Below are positions 1 to 8,216 of a DNA stretch of 64,000 nucleotides, one piece after another (within the stretch, counting starts at the first letter, position 1; each line of letters begins with the position of its first letter). The stretch comes from Aliamphritea hakodatensis (lineage in GTDB: Bacteria > Pseudomonadota > Gammaproteobacteria > Pseudomonadales > Balneatricaceae): positions 124,001-188,000 of the forward strand of contig NZ_AP025281.1 of the NCBI RefSeq assembly GCF_024347195.1, given 5' to 3'. Both the position numbers and the translations under genes were made by a program. The notes beneath the pieces are model-generated. The model did not search any database. It was not told where the DNA came from and worked only from the letters and a program-made list of their open reading frames with translations.

Positions 1-2609
1 CGGATGCTGCCCTGCATCAGTTCACAGAGCATCTTGGTAATGCTCAGGCCAAGCCCGGTGCCGCCGTACTGTCGGGTGGTAGAGGCGTCCACCTGGCTGA
101 AGGAGTCAAACAGCCCGGGGAGTTTACTTTCCGCAATGCCGATACCGGTGTCGGAAATGCTGCAGTTCAGCCGCAGGTCTTTGCCGCTGCTGCCGGCTTC
201 TTCCGGTGACAGGTCGCTGAGGGCGACTTTCAGGGTGACATCGCCGTCGCTGGTGAACTTAATGGCGTTGCCGGTCAGATTGGTAATGACCTGTCGCAGC
301 CGGGTAGGGTCTCCCCGTACATGGCTGTGGCCCAGCTCGGTGGTATCCAGAATCAGTTCAAGGCCTTTGTCATGGGCTTGCAGCGACATGGTTTCGGTGA
401 ATTCGTTAAGCATGCTGTGCAGGTCAAAGTCGATATTTTCCAGATCCAGTTTGCCGGCATTGACCTTGGAAAAATCGAGAATGTCATTGATCAGGTTAAG
501 CAGGCTTTCGGCGCTGCTGGTGGCCAGACAGGCCTGATGGCGCTGCTGCTCATCCAGTTCGGTATCCTGCAACAGGGAGAGCATCCCCAGCACGCCATTC
601 ATTGGTGTGCGGATTTCATGGCTCATGTTGGCGAGGAATTCACTTTTTGCCTGGGCGGCCGTTTCGGCTGCATTCTTGGCTTCCAGCAAGCCTTCTTCAT
701 AGCGCTGGCGTTGTGATATATCCCGGAAACTCCACACCCGACCCATGGATTTACTGCTGTTGATAATCGGCAGGGATACCTGCTCAAAGACTCTGCCATC
801 CCTGAATGCCAGGGTTTCCAGTGCCTGGATATTGTCTTCGGCGTGGAGTTGCTGAACCCCTTCAAGGAAGGTTTTCGGGTCACTCGTTTGCTCAACCATC
901 AGGCTGAGTATGGCATCAGTATCGGCGTTGCTGAGCAGTTCATCCGGCACTTGCCACATTTCTGCAAAGCGTTGGTTAGCTTTGATCATCTGGCCATATT
1001 CATCGGTGACCATGATGCCGTTATCCGTGGCTTCCAGTGTGGCTTCCAGCAGGTTCAGGGTGTTCTGGATTTTCTTCTCAGATTCTTTGATGCCGGTGAT
1101 ATCTTCAACCGAGACAAAGAAGCCCAGTACCTCTCCTTCGGTGTTTTTGTCCGGCGTATAGGTCACATTGACGAACCGGTTACCGCCTTCTGAATAAGGG
1201 ATTTCCGATTCATAGTTGACCGTCTGGCCGTTCAGAGCCATCCGCATGTAGGGCAGGATCAGAGTATAGGCTTCTTCGCCCAGACTTTCCCGTACGTGTT
1301 TTCTGTGGAAGTGCTCCAGAGGAACGTCGAACCAGCGTTCATAGGCTTTATTCACGAAGCGGTAGTGTTGGCCGGTATCCACATAGGAAAGCAGTTGCGG
1401 GGCATTATGAGTGATGTCGTCGATATATTTGCGACTCTGGGCCAGCTCAACTTCCCGTTCACGTTTTTCCTGCAGGGCCTGTTTACGCAGATTGATCTCT
1501 TCATTAAGCCGGTCGATTGACGTCGTTTTGGTGCCGAGGTTTGCCGTCATTTCGTTGATGGCACGCCCCAGGTCGGTGATTTCATCATTGCCGGCGATCG
1601 GTACCCGATAACTTAAGTCACCGGAGCCAAGCTGAAACATCGCCGTGTGCAGGCTATTGATACGCTTGAGGATTGAGCGGCGCAGCATAACGAATAAGAC
1701 GATTCCCAGCAGGCAGCTGCCCAGAAACGTGGCCAGAAATGCCCGTTGGTTAAGGGTGTTTATCGGGTGCATGGCCAACTCACGGTTAAGCACGATGTTG
1801 ACGACGTAAGTATGGTCGCCAAAGCTGACGTTTTGCTGGCCAATCAGCTGATTTTTATCCAGTTGGGCATTTTCGTCCCGGTGATCACTGTGAACATGGT
1901 TCAGGCTGCTGCGGGTGTTGTGGCTGAGAATCCGCTGCTTGGTATCGGTGAGAAAGGCCGCGTCAATGGGGTTTCCGGCGTCGCTGAGTTCTCTGACGAT
2001 GTCATCGAGCAGGGCGGTATGAATGGTTTCCCAGTCGATAGACACGATGACCTGACCGACGATTTCCCCTTTATGTTCGATATCAGTAGAAAACCACTGG
2101 GCATAGCCCCGTTCGAGCCCGATTACCGCCAGATAAGGGTCATAACCGATACGGCCGACACTGACCGGCTGGCGGCTGCTGTCGGGCTGATACATGGGGT
2201 GTTCCTGGGCCCGCTCCAGTAACAGGTCTTCCCCGCGGGTTTTTTTGAGGTCGCCGTCCAGTGTGCTGGCGGCAAAGACGCTGCTGTCATTTTCCGTGAC
2301 CAGTATGTAGTTGATGAAAGGGTAGATCGCGATCTGGTCATTCAGGATGGCGTTAATGCCCCGGCTTTCGTAGGTGTTCAGTGCCCGGGGAATTTCCCGT
2401 GCTTTGGCGATGGCCTGGGTAATGGCACTGACGTGGGTGGCTTTTTCGTTAATCCGGGCAGCGGCAAACTTCGCATCACCGGTGAGCCAGTTATCGAGGT
2501 TGCGGGTCATTTCACGGTCGATTCCGGAAACAATCAGGTAGCCGATAGCACTCATAATCAGGCCGACGGCAAGGATGCCGGTGAAAACGATTTTAGCCGT
2601 TAGTTTCAT
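1..2609 (-). CDS. Sensor histidine kinase, hybrid-type (C-terminus cut by window edge)
   Basis: About 869 codons are visible; the gene continues past base 1. Order seen: N-terminal membrane segment, a long periplasmic sensor region, a second membrane segment (near FLGSCLLGIVLFVMLRR), a HAMP-like linker, two PAS-like regions, then HisKA with the phospho-acceptor histidine in SHEIRTP (His664) and an HATPase with DTGIGI and GTGLGL. The window ends just after the ATPase G2 box, so whether a receiver domain follows cannot be seen. The ATG (2609-2607) overlaps the TGA of the upstream binding-protein gene in an ATGA arrangement, so the two are translationally coupled. It probably senses a ligand delivered by that periplasmic protein and signals by phosphotransfer. 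The family is certain; the signal is unknown. Confidence 0.93.
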   Translation of the reverse strand, partial: MKLTAKIVFTGILAVGLIMSAIGYLIVSGIDREMTRNLDNWLTGDAKFAAARINEKATHVSAITQAIAKAREIPRALNTYESRGINAILNDQIAIYPFINYILVTENDSSVFAASTLDGDLKKTRGEDLLLERAQEHPMYQPDSSRQPVSVGRIGYDPYLAVIGLERGYAQWFSTDIEHKGEIVGQVIVSIDWETIHTALLDDIVRELSDAGNPIDAAFLTDTKQRILSHNTRSSLNHVHSDHRDENAQLDKNQLIGQQNVSFGDHTYVVNIVLNRELAMHPINTLNQRAFLATFLGSCLLGIVLFVMLRRSILKRINSLHTAMFQLGSGDLSYRVPIAGNDEITDLGRAINEMTANLGTKTTSIDRLNEEINLRKQALQEKREREVELAQSRKYIDDITHNAPQLLSYVDTGQHYRFVNKAYERWFDVPLEHFHRKHVRESLGEEAYTLILPYMRMALNGQTVNYESEIPYSEGGNRFVNVTYTPDKNTEGEVLGFFVSVEDITGIKESEKKIQNTLNLLEATLEATDNGIMVTDEYGQMIKANQRFAEMWQVPDELLSNADTDAILSLMVEQTSDPKTFLEGVQQLHAEDNIQALETLAFRDGRVFEQVSLPIINSSKSMGRVWSFRDISQRQRYEEGLLEAKNAAETAAQAKSEFLANMSHEIRTPMNGVLGMLSLLQDTELDEQQRHQACLATSSAESLLNLINDILDFSKVNAGKLDLENIDFDLHSMLNEFTETMSLQAHDKGLELILDTTELGHSHVRGDPTRLRQVITNLTGNAIKFTSDGDVTLKVALSDLSPEEAGSSGKDLRLNCSISDTGIGIAESKLPGLFDSFSQVDASTTRQYGGTGLGLSITKMLCELMQGSI

Positions 2610-3604
2610 TCGTCAGTCCAGGTTACATTGCGCAGGGCTTCCGGTGACAGCGGAATACCCAGATGATTAATGGTGTTGCGGTTCACCAGGAACAGAGGCG
2701 GATTCTGAATTTCAGATTCCAGTTTAGTCGGGGCAGTGCCGTCCCGCAGAATGCGGGCTGCTTTCTGGCCAGCCATATATCCAAGCGTGTAAAAGTCGGC
2801 CACCGGGCCAAAACTGGCGCCCTGTTCAATGCCCTTTTTATTGGAGCTCAGCACCGGTATGCCGTGTTCAAGAGAGAGTTCAATGAGGATCTGCTCCCCG
2901 CCGGCCTGGATCAGGGTGTCGGTGGTAGTCATAAACGCGTCTACCTGACCGACGACCTGTTCTGCCAGCCGTTTGAGCTGCGTCAGGTTCTCCGGTTTAA
3001 ACTCGACCGCTTCAATGCCGGCCCGGCGGAACAGGCGCAGTAAGTTGGCGGACTGGATTTGCGAGTTCGCTTCGCCTTTACGATGAAAGATTGCAATCCG
3101 GCTGACCTGTGGATAAAGCAACTGCAACAGGTACAGATAGTGCCGGACCGGCACATAGTTGCTGGTGCCCACCAGGTTGTTTCCGGAATATTCGAATGAC
3201 TCAATCAGCCCCGAATCTGCCGGATAGGTCACGATTGAGAACACAATCGGCGTGCTGTCGGGCAGGATGTTTTTCATCACGGTGGTGCCGGGGGTGGTCA
3301 GGGAATAGACCAGATCCACCCCTGCATCGCGGAAGGATTCCGCAACCCGGGTTTGCAGCCCGATGTCCGCACCCTGTTCGCCGGCAATGAAAGTGACGTC
3401 GAGAGCTTCGATAAGACCTGCGTTTGCCAGCCCTGCCTTGAACCCCCGGACACTTTCCGGGTAGCCGCTCCAGGTGGCCAGACCGATTCGGAAGGGGGTG
3501 GCCTGCAGGGCGCTGCTGATCAGCATCAGGCAGACAATGATTACTGCAGGCAGCCCCGCTAAACGGAGCCGTGGTAAACATTTCGGATGATGCGGCGTCA
3601 GCAT
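2606..3604 (-). CDS. Periplasmic binding protein, ABC_sub_bind (PF04392) type
   Basis: 332 residues with a hydrophobic N-terminal signal segment (IIVCLMLISSALQA). The body resembles the PF04392 binding-protein fold: FRIGLATWSGYPESVRGF start, VDLVYSLTTPGTTVMK, SRIAIFHRKGEANS and VDAFMTTTDTLIQAG. Members of this family are common next to ABC permeases, but no permease gene is seen here. Instead the gene overlaps the start of a sensor kinase by 4 bp. The inference is that it is the ligand-binding accessory subunit of the kinase rather than a transport component. A GAGG ribosome-binding site lies about 10 nt before the ATG. Confidence 0.85.
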   Translation of the reverse strand: MLTPHHPKCLPRLRLAGLPAVIIVCLMLISSALQATPFRIGLATWSGYPESVRGFKAGLANAGLIEALDVTFIAGEQGADIGLQTRVAESFRDAGVDLVYSLTTPGTTVMKNILPDSTPIVFSIVTYPADSGLIESFEYSGNNLVGTSNYVPVRHYLYLLQLLYPQVSRIAIFHRKGEANSQIQSANLLRLFRRAGIEAVEFKPENLTQLKRLAEQVVGQVDAFMTTTDTLIQAGGEQILIELSLEHGIPVLSSNKKGIEQGASFGPVADFYTLGYMAGQKAARILRDGTAPTKLESEIQNPPLFLVNRNTINHLGIPLSPEALRNVTWTDE

Positions 3605-3756
3605 GGATTTTGCCTCAGGTTTAATTCAGAAAAAGACCTCTGAATTAAACATAGGCAAGGATCGGGAAACCTTCCGCTCAGGAATGGCTTATGTGCAACG
3701 TTGCTTACCCAAAACGGTGAGCAAGTTATTCTTATCTAAGACTTTATACGTAAGAA

Positions 3757-3782
3757 GCCTTGCCCCTGAACGGAGCAAGGCG
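3757..3782 (-). terminator. Possible hairpin terminator downstream of ggt
   Basis: The inverted repeat GCCTTGC ... GCAAGGC lies just past the ggt stop codon. The T-tract on the minus strand is poor, so this may be a 3'-end stabilising hairpin rather than a true intrinsic terminator. The rest of 3605-3796 shows no convincing gene. Confidence 0.4.
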
Positions 3783-3796
3783 GGGGAGAAGGCAGG

Positions 3797-5554
3797 CTAG
3801 TCGCCCAGTGCCAGACCTTCACGGCGGGGATCGGCTGCGCCGGTCAGTGTGCCGTTATCCAGAATGATCGCCTGCAGTCCGGAATTCAGATCACGGACGT
3901 TCACCTTGAACCCCATACCTTCAAGGGTCGCTTTATAGCCTTCAGCAGCAGTGCCTTTTTCCAGATCATAGGTGCCAAAACGGTTGATCAGGTGTGGCAG
4001 GTCGATGGCCTGCTGAATGCCCATGCCCCAGTCCAGATGGGCAATCAGGGCCGAGGCTACATAACCGATAATCCGCGAGCCGCCTGGTGAACCGACCGCC
4101 ATATAAGGCTGGCCGTCACGCATCACGATGGTGGGCGACATCGACGAACGGGGGCGCTTGCCCGGCTCGATGCGGTTAGCAATCGGATAGCCGTTTTTCT
4201 GCGCCGCGAATGAGAAATCCGTCAGCTCGTTATTCAGCAGGAAGCCGTTACTCATCACCCGGGAGCCGAAGCCGTTTTCGATGGTGGTGGTCATCGAAAC
4301 GATATTGCCGGCTTTATCCACAATGACGAAGTGTGAGGTGGAAGGCAGTTCAATAGCGATATCATCCGCCTGCGCCACCGCCTGCTCCCAGCGGGGTTCA
4401 CCGGGGGCGACTGCCGTCAGGGCTTTGCCTTCTGTTATCAGCTCAGCACGCTGGGCGAGGTAGGCTTTATCCAGCAGGCCTTCGGGCATAGGTACATAAT
4501 CGCTGTCGGCCATGTAGCGGCCCCGGTCGGCAAATGCCAGACGGGAAGCATCGCCGATGATCTGCCAGGCGGTAGCGCTATCAGCCCCCATACCGGCCAG
4601 ATCAAAATTGCTGCTGATGCCCAGAATCTGTCCGACGGTCAGGGCACCGGAACTTGGCGGCCCCATGCCGCAGATATCATACTGACGATAAGGCGCACAG
4701 ACTGCCGGGCGTTCCTTGACGCTGTAAATTGCCAGATCCTGTTCGCTGAGGATGCCAGGGTTATCTTCAATGCTGTTCACTTTAGCGACGATGGCCTTGC
4801 CGATCGGGCCGTTGTAGAAGGCATCGGCCCCGTCTTTCGCCAGCAGGGCCAGGGTATCGGCATAAGCCTGATTCTTCAGCAGGTGGCCTTCCGGCAGCGG
4901 TTCGCCGTCAGCGCTGAAGAAGTAAGACCGGGTATCGGGATAGGTGCTCAGGCGTTCTTTATCATTGGTAATTGCACCGGCCAGCCGGGCGGATACCCGG
5001 AAGCCGTTAGCCGCCATATCCTGCGCGGGTTTCAGCAGGCTGGCCCAGTCCTGATTCCCGTAACGGGCGTGCATATCCGCCATCAGTTTAACGGTACCCG
5101 GGGTACCAACAGAGCGGCCACCGACAACCGCGTCATAGAACTTCAGCGGTTTACCGTTGGCATCCTGAAACAGTGCCGGGGTGGTTGCCAGGGGGGCGGT
5201 TTCGCGGCCATCAAAGGTGGTCAGCTGTTTGCGCTCGGCATCGTAATACACCAGAAAGGCACCGCCACCCAGCCCGGACGACTGCGGCTCGACCAGCCCC
5301 AGCATGGCCTGAATAGCGACCATGGCATCCATCGCGGTGCCGCCGTTTTTCAGCACATCATAACCGGCCTGCGCCGCCAGAGGGTTGGCCGCCGCTACCA
5401 TAAAATCATTTGCGGTCACTGCCTGTTTGCTCTGCAGACCGCTGGCCGCTTCCGGCGCAACTGAATCAGCAACCTGCGAAGACGCGTGCAGCTGCAGGGA
5501 CAGCAGCAAAGATGCCGACAGAATCCCCAACTGTTTGCTGGCTTGAGTAATCAT
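3797..5554 (-). CDS. ggt: Gamma-glutamyltransferase
   Basis: 585 residues, normal length for the family, with an N-terminal signal peptide (LGILSASLLLSLQLHA) indicating a periplasmic enzyme. It hydrolyses glutathione and other gamma-glutamyl compounds or transfers the gamma-glutamyl group. Like all GGTs it should self-cleave into two subunits: the new N-terminal nucleophile is the threonine in PSTSHFVIVD, residue 406. Also visible are GGTAMDAMVA, SSGLGGGAF, the substrate arginine in TFDGRETAP, and the glycine-rich GSPGGSRI. An AAAGGAA ribosome-binding site precedes the ATG. It stands as a single-gene unit. Identity is secure. Confidence 0.97.
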   Translation of the reverse strand: MITQASKQLGILSASLLLSLQLHASSQVADSVAPEAASGLQSKQAVTANDFMVAAANPLAAQAGYDVLKNGGTAMDAMVAIQAMLGLVEPQSSGLGGGAFLVYYDAERKQLTTFDGRETAPLATTPALFQDANGKPLKFYDAVVGGRSVGTPGTVKLMADMHARYGNQDWASLLKPAQDMAANGFRVSARLAGAITNDKERLSTYPDTRSYFFSADGEPLPEGHLLKNQAYADTLALLAKDGADAFYNGPIGKAIVAKVNSIEDNPGILSEQDLAIYSVKERPAVCAPYRQYDICGMGPPSSGALTVGQILGISSNFDLAGMGADSATAWQIIGDASRLAFADRGRYMADSDYVPMPEGLLDKAYLAQRAELITEGKALTAVAPGEPRWEQAVAQADDIAIELPSTSHFVIVDKAGNIVSMTTTIENGFGSRVMSNGFLLNNELTDFSFAAQKNGYPIANRIEPGKRPRSSMSPTIVMRDGQPYMAVGSPGGSRIIGYVASALIAHLDWGMGIQQAIDLPHLINRFGTYDLEKGTAAEGYKATLEGMGFKVNVRDLNSGLQAIILDNGTLTGAADPRREGLALGD

Positions 5555-5700
5555 AATTGTTATTCCTTTACGTTGAGTGACTTCAGCTGAAAATCGGCGT
5601 CCGGGCTGCCGCAGAAATCCGGCGTCCGAACAATATAGACGATGCAGTGAACGGGGTACAGGTGGGTTAAAAAGACAGCCAGCGCGAATGGCTGGTGTGG

Positions 5701-6189
5701 TCAGGCTTGCCAGCCGGTGCTTTTACCGACGACATCTTCCAGCATGGCGATTTCCCGGGACAGCTCCCGTGAGAGGTTGATCATGAGCAAGCCGAAGTCA
5801 TTGGGGAAATCCACATGTAAATCAAAGAACTGTGTGGCGCTGATCTGCAGCACTATGCTGTCATCAAAGGCGATTTCGGTGCCGCTGTTGGGGATCATGG
5901 CGATCATGGAATCAAAGCCGATCTGTTCGCCGGCGAGGAAGTGGCGGGTCAGCACATCGTGGGTTTCGCAGTGTTTGTAAAAGGCGATATCTCCTTCCAG
6001 CACAATGCTGAAACCGTCCACCGGGGATTCATAAGGTTTCAGAATTTCCCCCTGTTCCAGCTGCACACAGACCCCCTTGTAAACCATGTTGCGGATCATG
6101 TCGTCAGACAGTGCCCCAAAGCTGGCCAGTTCCCTGAAATACGGGAGGCCGAATTCTGTCAGTAAGGGTTCTGCCTGTAAGGTTTCCAT
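5701..6189 (-). CDS. Stand-alone cyclic-nucleotide-binding (cNMP) domain protein
   Basis: 162 residues matching the Crp/Fnr-type beta-barrel effector domain: VQLEQGEILKPYESPVDGFS, VLEGDIAFYK and FLAGEQIGFDSMIAM. No helix-turn-helix or catalytic domain follows; the C-terminal helix (FGLLMINLSRELSREIAMLE) is where a DNA-binding domain would start in a regulator. It could be a small cyclic-nucleotide or redox sensor acting on a partner, or a truncated regulator. No transmembrane segment is seen. It lies on the minus strand, divergent from the TIR-like operon, with about 200 bp between them. Function unknown. Confidence 0.8.
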   Translation of the reverse strand: METLQAEPLLTEFGLPYFRELASFGALSDDMIRNMVYKGVCVQLEQGEILKPYESPVDGFSIVLEGDIAFYKHCETHDVLTRHFLAGEQIGFDSMIAMIPNSGTEIAFDDSIVLQISATQFFDLHVDFPNDFGLLMINLSRELSREIAMLEDVVGKSTGWQA

Positions 6190-6395
6190 TGGTTACACGG
6201 TTAAGTGACGGCTGTTCTTTCAAGTATATACACAGATCGGGCGGATGGTGTGCCGGAAGATGGCTGAATCGAACTACCCCTGCTTTACTTATGTTTAGCG
6301 CTTGCAATTAAAATGGATGTGGGTAGCTTAATCAGCAGGTTATTCACCGTAAGCAATGGATATTGCAGTTAATTATTAAGACAAGGAATTCAGGA

Positions 6396-6989
6396 ATGAG
6401 CCAGCGACACAAGGTTTTTGTCAGTTATCATCACGCGAACGATCAGGCATACCGTGACAGGTTTGAGCAGCTGTTTGCAGACATTCATGACATTATGGTG
6501 CCACAGTCGGTACAGATTGGTGATATTGATGAATATGCAGCGCCGGAGCGGATTCACCAGATAATCCGCGATCAGTATCTCAGGGATACCAGGGTAACGG
6601 TGGTATTGATTGGTGCTGAAACCTGGCAGCGAAAGCATGTGGACTGGGAGATTGGCTCATCCATCCGGCAGACTGACTATAATCCCCGCTCCGGCCTCAT
6701 CGGCATCCTGTTACCGACGTATCAGCCACCGGCTCAGGATCTGTTACACACCGCTGCATACCGGAATACCGCGAACAATCATTGTCGCAAATATTACGAA
6801 AGAACCGCTCCACCCCGGCTGGTGGATAATGTTAAGTGCGGCTTTGCAAAGATCTATGAATGGTCAGATGATCCTGTTCAGGTTCAGCAATGGATTCATA
6901 AGGCCTTTCTCAGCCGGACACAGTTGAACCCGGATAATTCCTTTCCGGGTTTTATCCACAACCGCAGCGGCTCTGAATGGCAGCGTTAA
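6396..6989 (+). CDS. TIR-like domain protein A (PF08937/MTH538 type)
   Basis: 197 residues from the ATG at 6396, which is preceded by AAGGA. The N-terminal half matches the TIR-like fold found in ThsB-type proteins: KVFVSYHHANDQAYRDRFE (strand A and first helix), VTVVLIGAETWQRKHVDWEI and SGLIGILLPTY. Glu85 in VDWEI is a candidate catalytic residue. The C-terminal part (APPRLVDNV, IYEWSDDPVQVQQWI, NRSGSEWQR) is shared with the second copy at 7560-8150. TIR-like proteins of this type in bacteria often make or degrade NAD-derived molecules during phage infection. No ThsA partner (SIR2/SLOG) is present. First gene of a three-gene operon. Confidence 0.85.
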   Translation: MSQRHKVFVSYHHANDQAYRDRFEQLFADIHDIMVPQSVQIGDIDEYAAPERIHQIIRDQYLRDTRVTVVLIGAETWQRKHVDWEIGSSIRQTDYNPRSGLIGILLPTYQPPAQDLLHTAAYRNTANNHCRKYYERTAPPRLVDNVKCGFAKIYEWSDDPVQVQQWIHKAFLSRTQLNPDNSFPGFIHNRSGSEWQR

Positions 6990-7002
6990 AAAGGATACTT
7001 TA

Positions 7003-7488
7003 ATGAAATGGCGTGAATGGTTGGATGAGTGGGGGATGACCTCCCTAAAGATTAAAACCCCGTTTCTTGATGCCGAGTGGCAACCGAAAGAGCAGGACAA
7101 GGTTGCCGCATGGCAGTTGTATGTCGAACTGCTGACCCGTGTAACAACGCAGAAACTGGAAATGAGAGAAGGCGATGAATACGCAGCGCTGGCCAGTGTA
7201 CACCAGCTATTCCCGTTAACCCGGGACATTCTGCGGGAAAACGGTCGCCATTGTCTAGAGTTCACCAAGATAGCCGTGATCGTTCTGAATCAGATCATTA
7301 GGCCATTCACTTCCAAATGGCATCCGGTAGCTAAACAGAATGGCTTTGATACCTCTCAGGAGCAATGCGAGGAGTTTCGTGCTGACTTGAGTCAGCTGCA
7401 GGAACAACTGACGATTTACACACAGATGCTTTCCCAGATGGCTGGGGTCGAAGATCTGACCGCTTTCGAGGTGAATGATGAGCCGTAA
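7003..7488 (+). CDS. Uncharacterised protein between two TIR-like genes
   Basis: 161 residues, starting 13 bp after the first TIR-like gene and therefore cotranscribed with it. No catalytic motif is recognised. It begins with a tryptophan-rich MKWREWLDEWGMTSLKI segment and is mostly helical. A long hydrophobic/amphipathic stretch (FTKIAVIVLNQIIRPFTSKW) could be a membrane- or protein-contacting helix, and a C-terminal helical region carries ADLSQLQEQLTIYTQ. Its position between two TIR-like genes suggests it is an effector, adaptor or immunity partner of the TIR proteins. I do not assign a function. Confidence 0.75.
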   Translation: MKWREWLDEWGMTSLKIKTPFLDAEWQPKEQDKVAAWQLYVELLTRVTTQKLEMREGDEYAALASVHQLFPLTRDILRENGRHCLEFTKIAVIVLNQIIRPFTSKWHPVAKQNGFDTSQEQCEEFRADLSQLQEQLTIYTQMLSQMAGVEDLTAFEVNDEP

Positions 7489-7559
7489 TGGCTTAGATGC
7501 GGGAGGAGTCGTATAGGTCTGTTTTATATAAATAGGGAACGATTAAAAGAGGAGTTTTA

Positions 7560-8150
7560 GTGAGCCAGCGCCATAAAGTATTTGTCAGTTATCACCATGC
7601 GAATGATCAGAGTTATCGAGATCGCTTTGAGCGCCTGTTTGCTCATCAGCATGATATTTTGCTTTCTCAGTCTGTGCGGATTGGTGATATCAATGAAAAC
7701 TTACCGGCGGAGCGCATCAGACAGATTATCCGCGATGAGTATCTTCGGGAATCTACCGTGACTGTAGTGTTGATTGGTACGGATACCTGGAAACGTAAAC
7801 ATGTGGACTGGGAAATTGGTGCGTCAATCCGTGATACCAGATATAACTCTCGTTCTGGCCTGATTGGGATTTTACTGCCCAGCTATCATTTACCTGCTCG
7901 GGGTTTGTTGGAAACGCTAAGAGATAAACAAACTGAGAATAATTTTCGTAAATACAACCCTAAAACTTTACCACCCAGGCTAGTGGATAATGTGAATCGA
8001 GGATTCGCTAAAATCTATGACTGGTCTGATGATCCTTGTCAGGTGCAACGATGGATTCATCAGGCTTTTAACCGAAGAAACCGGATAGTTCCGGATAACT
8101 CTTTGACGGGGTTTGTGAATAATCGCTCAGGAACTGAATGGCAGCGTTAG
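7560..8150 (+). CDS. TIR-like domain protein B (PF08937/MTH538 type)
   Basis: 196 residues, starting at GTG 7560 after a strong AGAGGAG site. It is a clear paralogue of protein A: the first 17 residues are identical, and VTVVLIG, KRKHVDWEIG, SGLIGILLP, PPRLVDNV, GFAKIYDWSDDP and NRSGTEWQR are shared, with well over half the residues the same by eye. Differences cluster in the middle (residues about 110-135). The gene is visibly more AT-rich than copy A, so the pair may not be a recent tandem duplication. Glu85 (VDWEI) is conserved. It ends 66 bp from the convergent helicase gene. Confidence 0.85.
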   Translation: MSQRHKVFVSYHHANDQSYRDRFERLFAHQHDILLSQSVRIGDINENLPAERIRQIIRDEYLRESTVTVVLIGTDTWKRKHVDWEIGASIRDTRYNSRSGLIGILLPSYHLPARGLLETLRDKQTENNFRKYNPKTLPPRLVDNVNRGFAKIYDWSDDPCQVQRWIHQAFNRRNRIVPDNSLTGFVNNRSGTEWQR

Positions 8151-8216
8151 AGTCCGCTATACGCAAGATGTTAAAATTTTTTGATAACTGTGATGATATG
8201 GATAACCATTAGCTCT

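Noticed and set aside
3603..3800. Small gene between the binding protein and ggt
   Set aside because: An open frame exists but it has no family similarity and overlaps the candidate terminator.
6396..8150. Classical Thoeris system
   Set aside because: The TIR-like proteins are ThsB-like, but no ThsA with SIR2 and SLOG domains is present; the middle protein does not match it.
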